Below are positions 43,403-52,398 of a stretch of 64,000 nucleotides of DNA, piece after piece. Position numbers and translations under genes: made by a program. Each line of letters opens with the position of its first letter. The first letter of the stretch is position 1. The notes under the pieces are model-generated. The model ran no database searches, was not told the DNA's origin, and saw only the letters and a list, made by a program, of their open reading frames with translations. Origin of the DNA: Larkinella terrae (GTDB lineage Bacteria; Bacteroidota; Bacteroidia; Cytophagales; Spirosomataceae); assembly GCF_009668025.1 (NCBI RefSeq), contig NZ_WJXZ01000004.1, positions 434,001 to 498,000 on the forward strand, given 5' to 3'.

Positions 43403-43478
43403 GTTAAGAATGATGAATTAGGAATGATGAATGAGCTGGCGCGGTAATCCATCATTCCTAATTCATCATTCTTAACTC
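43401..43478. terminator. perfect 29-bp inverted repeat after purD
   Basis: Arms 43401-43429 and 43450-43478 are exact complements (words GATGAATTAGGAATGATG). It overlaps the purD stop and ends 18 bases before ricT. Related words occur at 7985-8005. Confidence 0.8.
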
Positions 43479-43495
43479 CTAACTATAAATGAGTT

Positions 43496-44719
43496 ATGGG
43501 ATGCAAATCATGTACGACCGGTGGGTGCGGGACGAAAACCGCAGCCGGAACCGTGGGCGGATGTAAGAATAATGGGGCCTGTGGCACCGGCGGTTGCAAT
43601 AAAATGAATGTGTTCGACTGGCTGAGCAACATGGAGACGCCCTCCATGCGCCGGTACGATGCCGCCGTCGAAGTTAAATTTAAGGGTGGACGGAAGGAAT
43701 ATTACCGCAACCCACACCAGATCGATCTGACAACGGGCGATTTTGTCGTTTGCGAAATGCAAACCGGCTACCACATCGGCTGTGTATCGCTGCAGGGCGA
43801 ACTGGTTCGCTTGCAGATGATGAAGAAAAACATTCAGTTTTCCGACGATCTGAAGGTGATTCACCGGGTTGCTTCGCAGAAAGACCTCGAGAAACACGAA
43901 CAGGCCATTGCCCGTGACCTGACGACCATGTACCGCACCCGCGAAGTGGTGAAGGAACTGAAGCTGAACATGAAGCTTTCGGACGTTGAATATCAGTCCG
44001 ATAACACCAAAGCGACGTTTTATTATTCCTCCGACGAGCGGGTCGATTTTCGGGAGCTGATCAAGATTCTGGCGGCAGAATTCAAAATCCGGGTCGAAAT
44101 GCGGCAGATCAGCCTGCGGCAGGAAGCCGGGCGGCTGGGCGGCATCGGCTCGTGTGGCCGCGAATTGTGCTGTTCGACCTGGCTGACGGATTTCAAAAAC
44201 ATCACGACTTCGGCTGCTCGCTACCAGAACCTGTCGCTGAACCCCAGCAAGTTATCGGGGCAATGCGGGCGTCTGAAATGCTGTTTGAACTACGAACTGG
44301 AAACCTACGTGGACGCGCTGCGCGACATTCCGCAGGTTGAAAAACCGCTCGAAACCCAGAAAGGCCGGGCGTCGCTCCAGAAAACCGATATTTTCCGGCG
44401 AATCATGTGGTTTGGCTACAGTACCGAAAGCACCTGGTATCCGCTGCCCATCGCGCGTGTCATGGAGATTCAGGAGCTGAACAAAAAGGGCATTATTCCC
44501 GAATCGTTCGATCTGCTGGAACCGGTGGCCGAACGGAAAGATAAAGAAGCTGCCAAAGGACTTACGTCACTCAACAGCGATCTGGAAAAACTGGACAAAA
44601 AATTCAGCGACCGCAGCGATCGGAAGAAGAAGCGCAAAAAGAAAAAACCGTCGGCGGGCGGTGATCCGGCGGCTTCGAACGGCCGTCCGAATCAAAATCA
44701 AAATAAGGAGAAATCCTAA
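43496..44719 (+). CDS. ricT: PSP1-domain protein RicT-like, Fe-S complex subunit
   Basis: 407 residues. PSP1 domain ~55-150 ('YDAAVEVKFKGGRKEYYRNP', 'TGDFVVCEMQTGYHIGCVS') and RicT-type cysteine clusters 'GSCGRELCCSTWL' and 'GQCGRLKCCLNYE'. The N-terminus is unusual: six Cys within the first 34 residues of a Gly/Thr-rich stretch. The C-terminus is a long Lys/Arg/Asn tail. In Bacillus RicT is one of three proteins guiding mRNA maturation and RNase Y; here no ricA/ricF genes are seen. Start at ATG 43496 gives the Cys-rich part; ATG at residue 37 is an alternative. Confidence 0.9.
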   Translation: MGCKSCTTGGCGTKTAAGTVGGCKNNGACGTGGCNKMNVFDWLSNMETPSMRRYDAAVEVKFKGGRKEYYRNPHQIDLTTGDFVVCEMQTGYHIGCVSLQGELVRLQMMKKNIQFSDDLKVIHRVASQKDLEKHEQAIARDLTTMYRTREVVKELKLNMKLSDVEYQSDNTKATFYYSSDERVDFRELIKILAAEFKIRVEMRQISLRQEAGRLGGIGSCGRELCCSTWLTDFKNITTSAARYQNLSLNPSKLSGQCGRLKCCLNYELETYVDALRDIPQVEKPLETQKGRASLQKTDIFRRIMWFGYSTESTWYPLPIARVMEIQELNKKGIIPESFDLLEPVAERKDKEAAKGLTSLNSDLEKLDKKFSDRSDRKKKRKKKKPSAGGDPAASNGRPNQNQNKEKS

Positions 44720-44760
44720 ACAAGAAAACCCGGCACTTGGCCGGGTTTTCTTGTTTTTAT
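44718..44760. terminator. bidirectional intrinsic terminator after ricT
   Basis: Perfect 16-bp arms 44718-44733 and 44741-44756 with flanking A and T runs. Serves the converging ricT and Dabb genes. Confidence 0.92.
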
Positions 44761-44771
44761 ACGGTCGGATT

Positions 44772-45071
44772 TTATTCCACGGCGTCATATACCTGAACTC
44801 GGTTCCAGTACCGCGCGCAGTCTTCCACAAACTTCAGGTGTATCGGATCTTCCTGATAGGCATCGTGAGCTGCCAGATCCTTGAAAATGTACGTCAGTGA
44901 CCAGTCATACGAATGATCGATCACCGGACGGCGCGTTTCGGCGGGTTTTCCAATGTACAGGGCTTCAAAATGCGAAATGCCTTTGAGGGTTTCGAGTCCG
45001 GCGCGCAGCGCCTGGCGATCGTCGTCGCTGTCGGGGTTATTGAGCCAGAAATAAACGGTATGAACCAACAT
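44772..45071 (-). CDS. Dabb (stress-responsive alpha/beta barrel) domain protein
   Basis: 99 residues: a dimeric ferredoxin-like domain with 'MLVHTVYFWLNNPDSDDDRQ' at the start, 'IDHSYDWSLTYIFKDLAAHD' and 'YQEDPIHLKFVEDCARYWNR'. This small family includes stress-induced proteins and some polyketide cyclases; the molecular function is usually unknown. Cytoplasmic. Downstream of the RluA-type gene on the same strand. Confidence 0.92.
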   Translation of the reverse strand: MLVHTVYFWLNNPDSDDDRQALRAGLETLKGISHFEALYIGKPAETRRPVIDHSYDWSLTYIFKDLAAHDAYQEDPIHLKFVEDCARYWNRVQVYDAVE

Positions 45072-45131
45072 GTTTCTATTTCGACCGGTTCGCCGGTACG
45101 GTTTTGTGGTAACTCCAATTGAGTCTGAAAA

Positions 45132-45851
45132 CTAACTATTTTTCTCCAACTGCTTCACCAGTACGTCGAAATCTTTCGGATAGGGCGCTTCAAAAACCGT
45201 CCGTTCGCCGTCCAGCAGCGTAAACGTCAGCGAGCGGGCGTGGAGCGCCACGCGCTGAATCAGCGACTGTTCTTCGGTGTCTTTCTTCAGGTTGAATTTG
45301 CGTTTCAGCTCCGACAGAAAAACTGGTTTTCCGCCGTAGGTCGGGTCGTTGGCAATCGGCGCTTTCAGACACATCAGGTGTACCCGAATCTGGTGCATCC
45401 GGCCCGTAATCGGAATGCATTCCACCAGTGTGTGCATCCGGTAAACTTGCAGCGTGTTGAAAATCGTTTCGGCGTCCTTGCCTTTTTGTCGGTCGATTTT
45501 CACCGCCGTTCCGTCTTTGATGGGCGAAATGGGGAGGTAAACCGAAATACTTTCAAAATCGTGAATACCGTCCACGACGGCGTGGTAGCGTTTGGTCACT
45601 TCCCGGTGCTCGAACTGCATGGCCAGGTGGCGGTAAGCTTCCGGGTTTTTTGCAATCGCCAGAATACCGGACGTGCCTTTGTCGAGCCGGTGGCCGAGCT
45701 GCGCGTCGGCGTGGTACGCTTTGGCTAACCGCAAAATACTCTGCGACTTATCGGCATTCCGTTCGTCGAGAGAGGCAATGTTGGCCGGTTTGTTAATGAT
45801 AATATAATCGTCGTTCTCGAAAACAATCAGATCTTCAAAATTCAATTTCAT
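45132..45851 (-). CDS. RluA-type pseudouridine synthase
   Basis: 239 residues, no S4 domain. Catalytic Asp lies in 'LGHRLDKGTSGILAIAKN'; later motifs 'TKRYHAVVDG', 'ITGRMHQIRVHL' and 'LHARSLTF' are intact. It isomerises uridine in rRNA or tRNA; the exact target cannot be told from sequence. Starts 'MKLNFEDLIVFENDDYIIIN'. Single gene, upstream of Dabb. Confidence 0.93.
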   Translation of the reverse strand: MKLNFEDLIVFENDDYIIINKPANIASLDERNADKSQSILRLAKAYHADAQLGHRLDKGTSGILAIAKNPEAYRHLAMQFEHREVTKRYHAVVDGIHDFESISVYLPISPIKDGTAVKIDRQKGKDAETIFNTLQVYRMHTLVECIPITGRMHQIRVHLMCLKAPIANDPTYGGKPVFLSELKRKFNLKKDTEEQSLIQRVALHARSLTFTLLDGERTVFEAPYPKDFDVLVKQLEKNS

Positions 45852-45979
45852 GCTGCAAAGGTCCTGAACTACAGAATGCTATCCAAGCCGAAAGAGTTCA
45901 AAGTATAAAAACCGGTTGGTTCGTTACGTTAATCAGCGGGAAGTAATCAGAATAATGTCGGTTTGCGATCAAACTCTTT

Positions 45980-45987
45980 TACCTTTG
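45980..45987 (+). promoter_or_regulatory. candidate -7 box ahead of tag
   Basis: TACCTTTG agrees fully with TAnnTTTG, 46 bases before the tag ATG. The -33 position is not TTTG; the nearest TTTG is too close (14 bases). Confidence 0.35.
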
Positions 45988-46033
45988 GAACGATTCAGGA
46001 AAAGCGCCATTTACGTTCCCATCGCTAACAAAT

Positions 46034-46591
46034 ATGTCCTACTGCCGCGCCATTGAAACCATGACCGCCGATCGAAAAGCGCTTCACAAGGCGTATCACG
46101 ATCACCTGTACGGTTTTCCGATTCACGACGATAACGAGCTGTTTTGCCGACTGGTGCTGGAAATCAACCAGGCCGGGTTGAGCTGGGAAACCATTCTGAA
46201 AAAGGAAACCGGTTTTCGAAACGCGTACGACAATTTCGACATTCAAAAAGTAGCGGACTACACCGACGCCGACCGCGAACGGCTGCTGGCCGATCCCGGA
46301 ATCATCCGCAACCGGCTTAAAATTAATGCCGCCATCGAAAACGCCCGAACCATTCTGCAACTCCGGAAAGAACACGGATCGTTTGAGAAATGGCTGGAAC
46401 TACACCACCCCAAAACGAAGGAAGAATGGGTGAAGTTGTTCAAAAAGACGTTCCGGTTTACGGGTGGCGAAATCGTGAATGAGTTTCTGATGAGCATCGG
46501 TTATTTGCCCGGTGCCCACTCTGCTGACTGTGCGGTTTATCGGAATGTGCTGGAAGCGAAACCGTTATGGAGTTTGCCCCCAACTCCCTAA
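46034..46591 (+). CDS. tag: DNA-3-methyladenine glycosylase I
   Basis: 185 residues. Removes 3-methyladenine from alkylated DNA. Zinc-snap residues are present: Cys4 in 'SYCRA', His in 'YHDHLYGFPIHDDNELFCRL', and His/Cys in 'GAHSADCAVY'. 'QAGLSWETILKKETGFRNAY' is the helix-hairpin-helix region. The last codons ('LWSLPPTP') and the stop lie in the left arm of a long inverted repeat, so the repeat forms part of the reading frame and has probably changed the C-terminus. Confidence 0.92.
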   Translation: MSYCRAIETMTADRKALHKAYHDHLYGFPIHDDNELFCRLVLEINQAGLSWETILKKETGFRNAYDNFDIQKVADYTDADRERLLADPGIIRNRLKINAAIENARTILQLRKEHGSFEKWLELHHPKTKEEWVKLFKKTFRFTGGEIVNEFLMSIGYLPGAHSADCAVYRNVLEAKPLWSLPPTP

Positions 46592-46642
46592 AGGGGGCTA
46601 AAAAATCAGGTGTTTTTAGCCCCCTTTAGGGGGTTGGGCAAA
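46574..46642. terminator. inverted repeat, CCCCTAAAGGGG family copy 2
   Basis: Arms 46574-46604 and 46613-46642 are near-perfect complements with core CCCTAAAGGGGGCTAAAAA. It overlaps the end of tag by 18 bases. Nearly the same sequence as the element at 11616-11685. Confidence 0.8.
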
Positions 46643-46653
46643 ATTGTTGGTTC

Positions 46654-47688
<1,035 letters not shown>

Positions 47689-47705
47689 GAAGTAAAGGTA
47701 TACAA

Positions 47706-48410
47706 CTAAACCTCATCGTTGAACATATACCCGACGCCTTTCAGCGTTTTGATGTAGGTTTCACCAATTTTCTCCCGCAACTTCCGGATGTGCACATCAA
47801 CCGTGCGTTCGAGCACGTAGATATCAACGCCCCAGATTTTTTGCAGCAATTCTTCCCGGCCAAACACTTTGTTGGGCGACAGCGCCAGGAAAAACAGCAG
47901 TTCAAACTCTTTTTTGGGCAACACGACGGTTTTGTCGCCGGTCGTCACGGTGTAGTTTAGTCGGTTGATCGTCAGCCCGCCGATTTCGATTTTGTCGCCC
48001 GGATCGGCTTTCTGGGCTTCGCGCCGGAACAGGGCGTTGATGCGGCTCATCAGCGCGCGCGGTTTGATGGGCTTCGTAATGTAGTCGTCGGCCCCGATTT
48101 CAAAAGCGGCTACTTCCGAATATTCTTCGGAGCGGGCCGTCAGATAAAGAATAAATGTTTGGCGGAGATCGGGCAAATTGCGAAGCTGACGACCGGTTTC
48201 GATACCGTCGAGTTGCGGCATCATGATATCGAGCAGCACCAGTTCAGGAACAAATGTGCGGGCCGTATCGAGGGCTTTCCGGCCATCGGAGGCCGTGCGG
48301 ACGTCGTAGCCTTCCTTTTCAAGATTGTATTGCAACAGCTCAACAATATCCGGATCGTCGTCGACAACCAGCACTCGGTGAAGTTGTTGAGAATTCTTTG
48401 CGGCACTCAT
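47706..48410 (-). CDS. OmpR/PhoB-type response regulator
   Basis: 234 residues from ATG 48410 (an upstream extension has no similarity). Receiver domain ~12-125: acidic pair D17-D19 and phosphorylated Asp61 in 'LVLLDIMMP', switch Thr in 'LYLTARSEE', Lys in 'DYITKPIKP'. Winged-helix domain ~140-232 ('LPKKEFELLFFLALSPNKVF', 'YVLERTVDVHIRKLREKIGE'). Regulates transcription with the sensor kinase encoded just downstream. Confidence 0.96.
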   Translation of the reverse strand: MSAAKNSQQLHRVLVVDDDPDIVELLQYNLEKEGYDVRTASDGRKALDTARTFVPELVLLDIMMPQLDGIETGRQLRNLPDLRQTFILYLTARSEEYSEVAAFEIGADDYITKPIKPRALMSRINALFRREAQKADPGDKIEIGGLTINRLNYTVTTGDKTVVLPKKEFELLFFLALSPNKVFGREELLQKIWGVDIYVLERTVDVHIRKLREKIGETYIKTLKGVGYMFNDEV

Positions 48411-48584
48411 TCGGCAGGTGTAATTGGTGTAATTCTGACCCGAAGTTACGCGCTGTGTCAGCAATTTTACGAAGTTAACAGGATTATTAACAAAAAGATA
48501 ACACGAAATGACGGTAAATTGCGTTTCAGTAATCAGATAATAAACCGACAGAAAATTACGCCTGAGAAATTAGAATTGTCGCTC

Positions 48585-49430
48585 TCACTTCTTCCGAATC
48601 AAATACATCCTTCCCCGTTCGTTCGTCATGACCAGATCCGTGTTGTTCACAAACGTCAGCCCTTCGGTTTGGCCCCGCGGAATCCGCAGGCAGCGCGTCG
48701 GATGTTGAAAACTGATCCGGTCGGCTTTTTGCTCAAACAGAAAAATCTTGCCGTAGGTCAGCACCGCCAGCGTTTGGCCGTCGGGGCTGAGGGCCGCGTC
48801 AGTCACCATCGTTTTCAGAAAAACACTGTCGACCGGCAGCAGGGCGTAGTCACCGGCCCGGGCGGGAAGGCCGTACAGGTTCACAAATCGCCGGGGTTCC
48901 GAGCGGTTTTTCGACACGAGGAACAAACTGTCTTTTGCGGCAAAAAGGGCTTCACTGTCGAAATTACGCGTATCTTTCGATGCCGGATACGTTTTCTGAA
49001 GGGCGTAATGAAACGTAATCTCCTGAAAATCGTTAGGTTGATTAGGGTTGATCCGGTAAATCTCCAGCTGCCGTCGCGCGTTGGAATTGTTGCCGATGTC
49101 GCCGATGAACAAAACCGTCGAGTCCTGCTTCGTCAGGGCTTCCCAGTCCCGGTTTTTAAGCCTGGGCAAGGGCAGCGAATCGACCAGCGAACCGTTGCGG
49201 GCGACTTCGTAAAGCGTGGGGCGACCTCCGCTGTCGTTGTGCGTCCAGAACGTGTTGCGACCGGCGCGGTAGGTTAATCCCGAACTTTCGTTGACCACCG
49301 CTGTCAGCCGCCCGGTCCGCGAGACCTTGTACTGGGATCGCCCGCTGCGAAAACCGCTGCGTTTGTTCTCGCTGTGGCAGGTGCAAAGTGCGACTTTGAG
49401 CGAAAACAAGAAGAGAAGAAAGGAGTTCAT
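48585..49430 (-). CDS. exported beta-propeller-like protein of unknown function
   Basis: 281 residues beginning with a signal segment that ends near 'VALCTCHS', where a lipobox-like Cys is possible. The mature part has repeated propeller-like strands: 'NESSGLTYRAGRNTFWTHND', 'FIGDIGNNSNARRQLEIYRI', 'NFDSEALFAAKDSLFLVSKN', 'TDAALSPDGQTLAVLTYGKI', 'GQTEGLTFVNNTDLVMTNER'. Reminiscent of SdiA-regulated or esterase-like propellers but I cannot assign it. Promoter region shared with the divergent AI-2E permease gene and occupied by a long inverted repeat. Confidence 0.65.
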   Translation of the reverse strand: MNSFLLFLFSLKVALCTCHSENKRSGFRSGRSQYKVSRTGRLTAVVNESSGLTYRAGRNTFWTHNDSGGRPTLYEVARNGSLVDSLPLPRLKNRDWEALTKQDSTVLFIGDIGNNSNARRQLEIYRINPNQPNDFQEITFHYALQKTYPASKDTRNFDSEALFAAKDSLFLVSKNRSEPRRFVNLYGLPARAGDYALLPVDSVFLKTMVTDAALSPDGQTLAVLTYGKIFLFEQKADRISFQHPTRCLRIPRGQTEGLTFVNNTDLVMTNERGRMYLIRKK

Positions 49431-49450
49431 TCAGTGTACATTCTAGAATA

Positions 49451-49570
49451 GTTTTCGGTATACGGTTTTTGCCGGGCCGACGTTTCGGTAGCTGACGCAT
49501 TCTTAAATACCTAATTGAATGAGCCGCGAATACAGAATGCGTCAGCCACTGAAAACCGTATACCGAAAAC
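49451..49570. repeat. compound inverted repeat in a divergent promoter region
   Basis: Outer arms 49451-49469 and 49552-49570 are exact complements (19 bp); inner arms 49491-49503 and 49534-49546 also match exactly (13 bp). Unlike most others here it lies between two diverging genes, so it cannot be a normal terminator. Confidence 0.85.
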
Positions 49571-49583
49571 CGTAACCAAAAAT

Positions 49584-50720
49584 ATGGAAAACAAAGTACC
49601 CGAAGTCAATTTGCCATCGTACGTTCGGTTTGCCTGCATCATGATTGTGCTGACGATCCTGGTTTACTGGTTGTCGGCTATGCAGGAACTAATCGTGCCG
49701 CTGGTTTTCTCAATTCTGTTTGCGATGATTCTTTACCCAATCAACCACCGGCTCGAACGCTGGCGGGTGCCGCGCGTACCTGCTATTCTGATCTGTCTGG
49801 TGATTCTGATCGGCTTTTTTTACCTGCTTTTTTACCTGATTTCCCTGCAAATTTCCAACTTTACCAGTGAAGCACCCCGTCTGCTGGAACGCGGCAATCA
49901 GATTCTGGATAAACTACAGACGTTCGGGGAGGACCGGTTTCACATCGAGCGGTCGAAAATGGTTTCCGAAGCCCGGAGTTACGTCAATAATCTGATTCGC
50001 GAAAGCGGTTCTTTTCTGACTTCCACGCTGCTGGCGACCACTAATACCCTCTCGACGATCTCGATTGTGCCGCTGTATATCTTCTTCCTGATGCTGTACC
50101 GCGATTTCTTCCGGTCGTTTTTTTATAAGGTTTTTACCAGCACGAAACGGGCCAAAATCGACGTTGTTTTTGCCCGGATTTACACCGTGGTCAAGGATTA
50201 CCTGGTTGGGCTGGTGCTGGTGATTAGTATCGTGGGCGTACTGAACACCGTCGGGCTGCTGATTCTAGGGATCGATTATGCGGTTTTCTTTGGCTTTCTG
50301 GGCGCATTCATGATTCTGATTCCGTACATCGGTATCCTGATTGGCTCGCTGCTTCCGGCTTTGTTCACGCTGCTGACCCACGAAAATCCGCTGGTGGCCC
50401 TGGGGGTAATCGGCGTCTTTTCGTTCGTGCAGATTCTGGAAGGTAACTTCATTACGCCCTACATCGTTGGCTCGAAAGTCAGTATCAATCCGCTGGCGGC
50501 CATTATTGTGTTGTTACTCTGGGGGCAGCTCTGGGGTGTTACCGGCCTGATTCTGGCCCTGCCCATGACGGCGATCCTCAAAGTGATCTTCGACGCCGTC
50601 GAACCGCTGAAACCGTATGGCTACCTGCTGGGTGAAGCCGAGCGTCAGAAAACAAAACCGCTGAATGTGAAAGAGTTTACGGACAAGCTACCGAAGAAAG
50701 TAAAGGATTTGGTAGATTGA
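49584..50720 (+). CDS. AI-2E/PerM family membrane transporter
   Basis: 378 residues from ATG 49584; the preceding frame belongs to the repeat. About eight helices in the PerM layout: 'FACIMIVLTILVYWLSAMQE', a long periplasmic loop with helices ('RLLERGNQILDKLQTFGEDR'), and the signature 'GSLLPALFTLLTHENPLVAL' with 'FITPYIVGSKVSINPLAAII'. The family includes AI-2 exporter TqsA and Na/H antiporter-like proteins; substrate unknown. Confidence 0.9.
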   Translation: MENKVPEVNLPSYVRFACIMIVLTILVYWLSAMQELIVPLVFSILFAMILYPINHRLERWRVPRVPAILICLVILIGFFYLLFYLISLQISNFTSEAPRLLERGNQILDKLQTFGEDRFHIERSKMVSEARSYVNNLIRESGSFLTSTLLATTNTLSTISIVPLYIFFLMLYRDFFRSFFYKVFTSTKRAKIDVVFARIYTVVKDYLVGLVLVISIVGVLNTVGLLILGIDYAVFFGFLGAFMILIPYIGILIGSLLPALFTLLTHENPLVALGVIGVFSFVQILEGNFITPYIVGSKVSINPLAAIIVLLLWGQLWGVTGLILALPMTAILKVIFDAVEPLKPYGYLLGEAERQKTKPLNVKEFTDKLPKKVKDLVD

Positions 50721-50729
50721 GGGGTAAAT

Positions 50730-51359
50730 CTAAAATTTCAGCGGATCAAGATTTTTAAAATGGCCGTTCATTTTGATGCGGTCTTTGGTCCGTTCCATTT
50801 CCGAAACCACCGGCAAGACGCGGTTGAGGTGGCGGATCAGAAACTGCTGGCGTTTGTTTTCGGTCTCCATCGTGAGCAGTTCGTATTCTTCCTCAACGGA
50901 TAAGCCAATTTTGTGCGCTACCCGAAACGACAGCAGGGGCGACTCGTCGTCGATTTCCGATTTGAGCTGGAGCAAATGATAAAGCCGAACCAGTTTGACG
51001 GTTAATTCATCGAGGTGATCGCCCATTTCGGGTTCGGTTTCCACTACCTCAACCTGACCTCCCGCATACAGCTTGCCCGGCGATGGATTTTCGAACCTGG
51101 CAATCCGGAATACCCGCAGGCCCTTCGACTTGATATCCATCCGGCCGTCTTCGTAGCGTTTGTGCAGGGTCGTCACGCTCATTTCGGTACCGTAGCCGGG
51201 CAATTTGTTGTTGATAAACGCCGGAATACCAAACATACGGCCTTCTTCCAAGCATTCGGTAATCAGCTGCCGGTAGCGCTCTTCGAAAATGTGCAGATTC
51301 AGGTCTTCGTTGGGATAAACTACCAGGTTAAGCGGGAACAGGGGCAGATAAATTTCCAT
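50730..51359 (-). CDS. LON substrate-binding-domain protein
   Basis: 209 residues containing only the Lon N-terminal (LAN/PUA-like) domain: 'MEIYLPLFPLNLVVYPNEDL' and 'LHIFEERYRQLITECLEEGR', then 'VEVVETEPEMGDHLDELTVK' and a helical C-terminus. No protease or ATPase part. Probably a stand-alone adaptor or protein-binding module. It is one base downstream of gldH on the same strand, so they are one transcript. Confidence 0.9.
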   Translation of the reverse strand: MEIYLPLFPLNLVVYPNEDLNLHIFEERYRQLITECLEEGRMFGIPAFINNKLPGYGTEMSVTTLHKRYEDGRMDIKSKGLRVFRIARFENPSPGKLYAGGQVEVVETEPEMGDHLDELTVKLVRLYHLLQLKSEIDDESPLLSFRVAHKIGLSVEEEYELLTMETENKRQQFLIRHLNRVLPVVSEMERTKDRIKMNGHFKNLDPLKF

Positions 51360-51360
51360 A

Positions 51361-51834
51361 CTACAAATCTTTTTCCACCGTCACGCCCACGCTGTAAATC
51401 TCCGGCAGGGGGTTCTGGCGCATGTATTGCCGCAATCGGACGGTGTATTTGCCGCTGTGCGAAAACCGGTATTTTTTCATCATGCTGATCCGATGGTCGA
51501 AAAGATCGCCCAGGCCATCGCCGTACGGTTTTCCGGTTTTCGGGTCGAGCAGGGTCAGTTCGTCCTGTTTCGATTCCAGCATTTTTCCGTCGCTGTCGAG
51601 CAGATAACGACGAATGTATAGGTTGTAGTACGGATACGAAACGCTGTTGCGGATGTTGTAATAAATGGAATACGTGGCCGTGGTGTCCGTAATTTCAAAG
51701 GTAAACTCCGGCGTATTGTTGATGTACCACGTGCCGCCTTTGATATCGTCGATGCCCTTGTAAACCGCATTTTCGTCGCAGCCAGCGAGCAGCAGCCACA
51801 AACCGGCCAGTAATCCCACCTGTAATTTTTTCAT
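51361..51834 (-). CDS. gldH: gliding motility lipoprotein GldH
   Basis: 157 residues from ATG 51834; an ATG three codons earlier (51843) is also possible. Signal peptide with lipobox 'LLAGC' and Cys19. The GldH pattern is clear: 'GGTWYINNTPEFTFEITDTT', 'SYPYYNLYIRRYLLDSDGKM', 'DPKTGKPYGDGLGDLFDHRI'. GldH is required for gliding in Flavobacterium, with GldB/J/K-N, and is lost with motility in some lineages. No other gld gene is in the window. Operon with the LON-domain gene. Confidence 0.88.
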   Translation of the reverse strand: MKKLQVGLLAGLWLLLAGCDENAVYKGIDDIKGGTWYINNTPEFTFEITDTTATYSIYYNIRNSVSYPYYNLYIRRYLLDSDGKMLESKQDELTLLDPKTGKPYGDGLGDLFDHRISMMKKYRFSHSGKYTVRLRQYMRQNPLPEIYSVGVTVEKDL

Positions 51835-51920
51835 GTAGCGCATAACCCGTCTTTGTACAAAACTACGACCGACGCGCGTAGATTCAAATGAAACCGGACG
51901 CGGATTCGCTACAATAAAAA

Positions 51921-51964
51921 ACTATGGAAATAGTTTGCAAACTACGCAAATCGTTTTATCTTGG
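51921..51964 (+). promoter_or_regulatory. second blaI operon promoter with operator palindromes
   Basis: TTTG (51934-51937), exactly 19 bases, then TATCTTGG (51957-51964, seven of eight to TAnnTTTG). The -33 TTTG lies within the perfect 14-bp palindrome TAGTTTGCAAACTA (51931-51944); ACTAT-N4-ATAGT (51921-51934) abuts it. A dimeric BlaI here would block RNA polymerase. Confidence 0.65.
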
Positions 51965-52033
51965 TCATTAATGCGCCGGGCACATCAGCCCCCCGGTTTT
52001 TTCCGGGTCGAGTAGTAACCTAAAACAAGCACG

Positions 52034-52396
52034 ATGGAAAAGTTAACTGCCAAGGAAGAAGAGATCATGCAGGTATTATGGAAAGTGGAACAGGCTTTTG
52101 TGAAAGACATGCTGGCCTATTTTACGGACCCGCCACTTCATTACAATACCGTTTCAACCATCATCCGAAACCTGGAAGAAAAGGGGTATGTGGGCCACCA
52201 GGCCTACGGCAACACGCACGAATATTATCCGATTATTACGAAAGAAGACTACCAGAACCGCTTTGTTCTGAAGAAGGTTGTGTCTGATTATTTCGATGAT
52301 TCCTACAAGAATCTGGTGAGCTACTTTGCCAAAAAGGACAAAATTTCGGTCGACGAGCTGAAAGAAATTATCACAATGATCGAGAAAGGGCAGTAG
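52034..52396 (+). CDS. blaI: BlaI/MecI-type repressor, second copy
   Basis: 120 residues with the same winged helix as the first copy ('MEKLTAKEEEIMQVLWKVEQ', 'YNTVSTIIRNLEEKGYVGHQ', 'EYYPIITKEDYQ') and a dimerisation half. Clearly paralogous to the repressor at 21435. Two bases separate its stop from the M56 gene. Probably autoregulated through the palindromes upstream. Confidence 0.93.
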   Translation: MEKLTAKEEEIMQVLWKVEQAFVKDMLAYFTDPPLHYNTVSTIIRNLEEKGYVGHQAYGNTHEYYPIITKEDYQNRFVLKKVVSDYFDDSYKNLVSYFAKKDKISVDELKEIITMIEKGQ

Positions 52397-52398
52397 CC

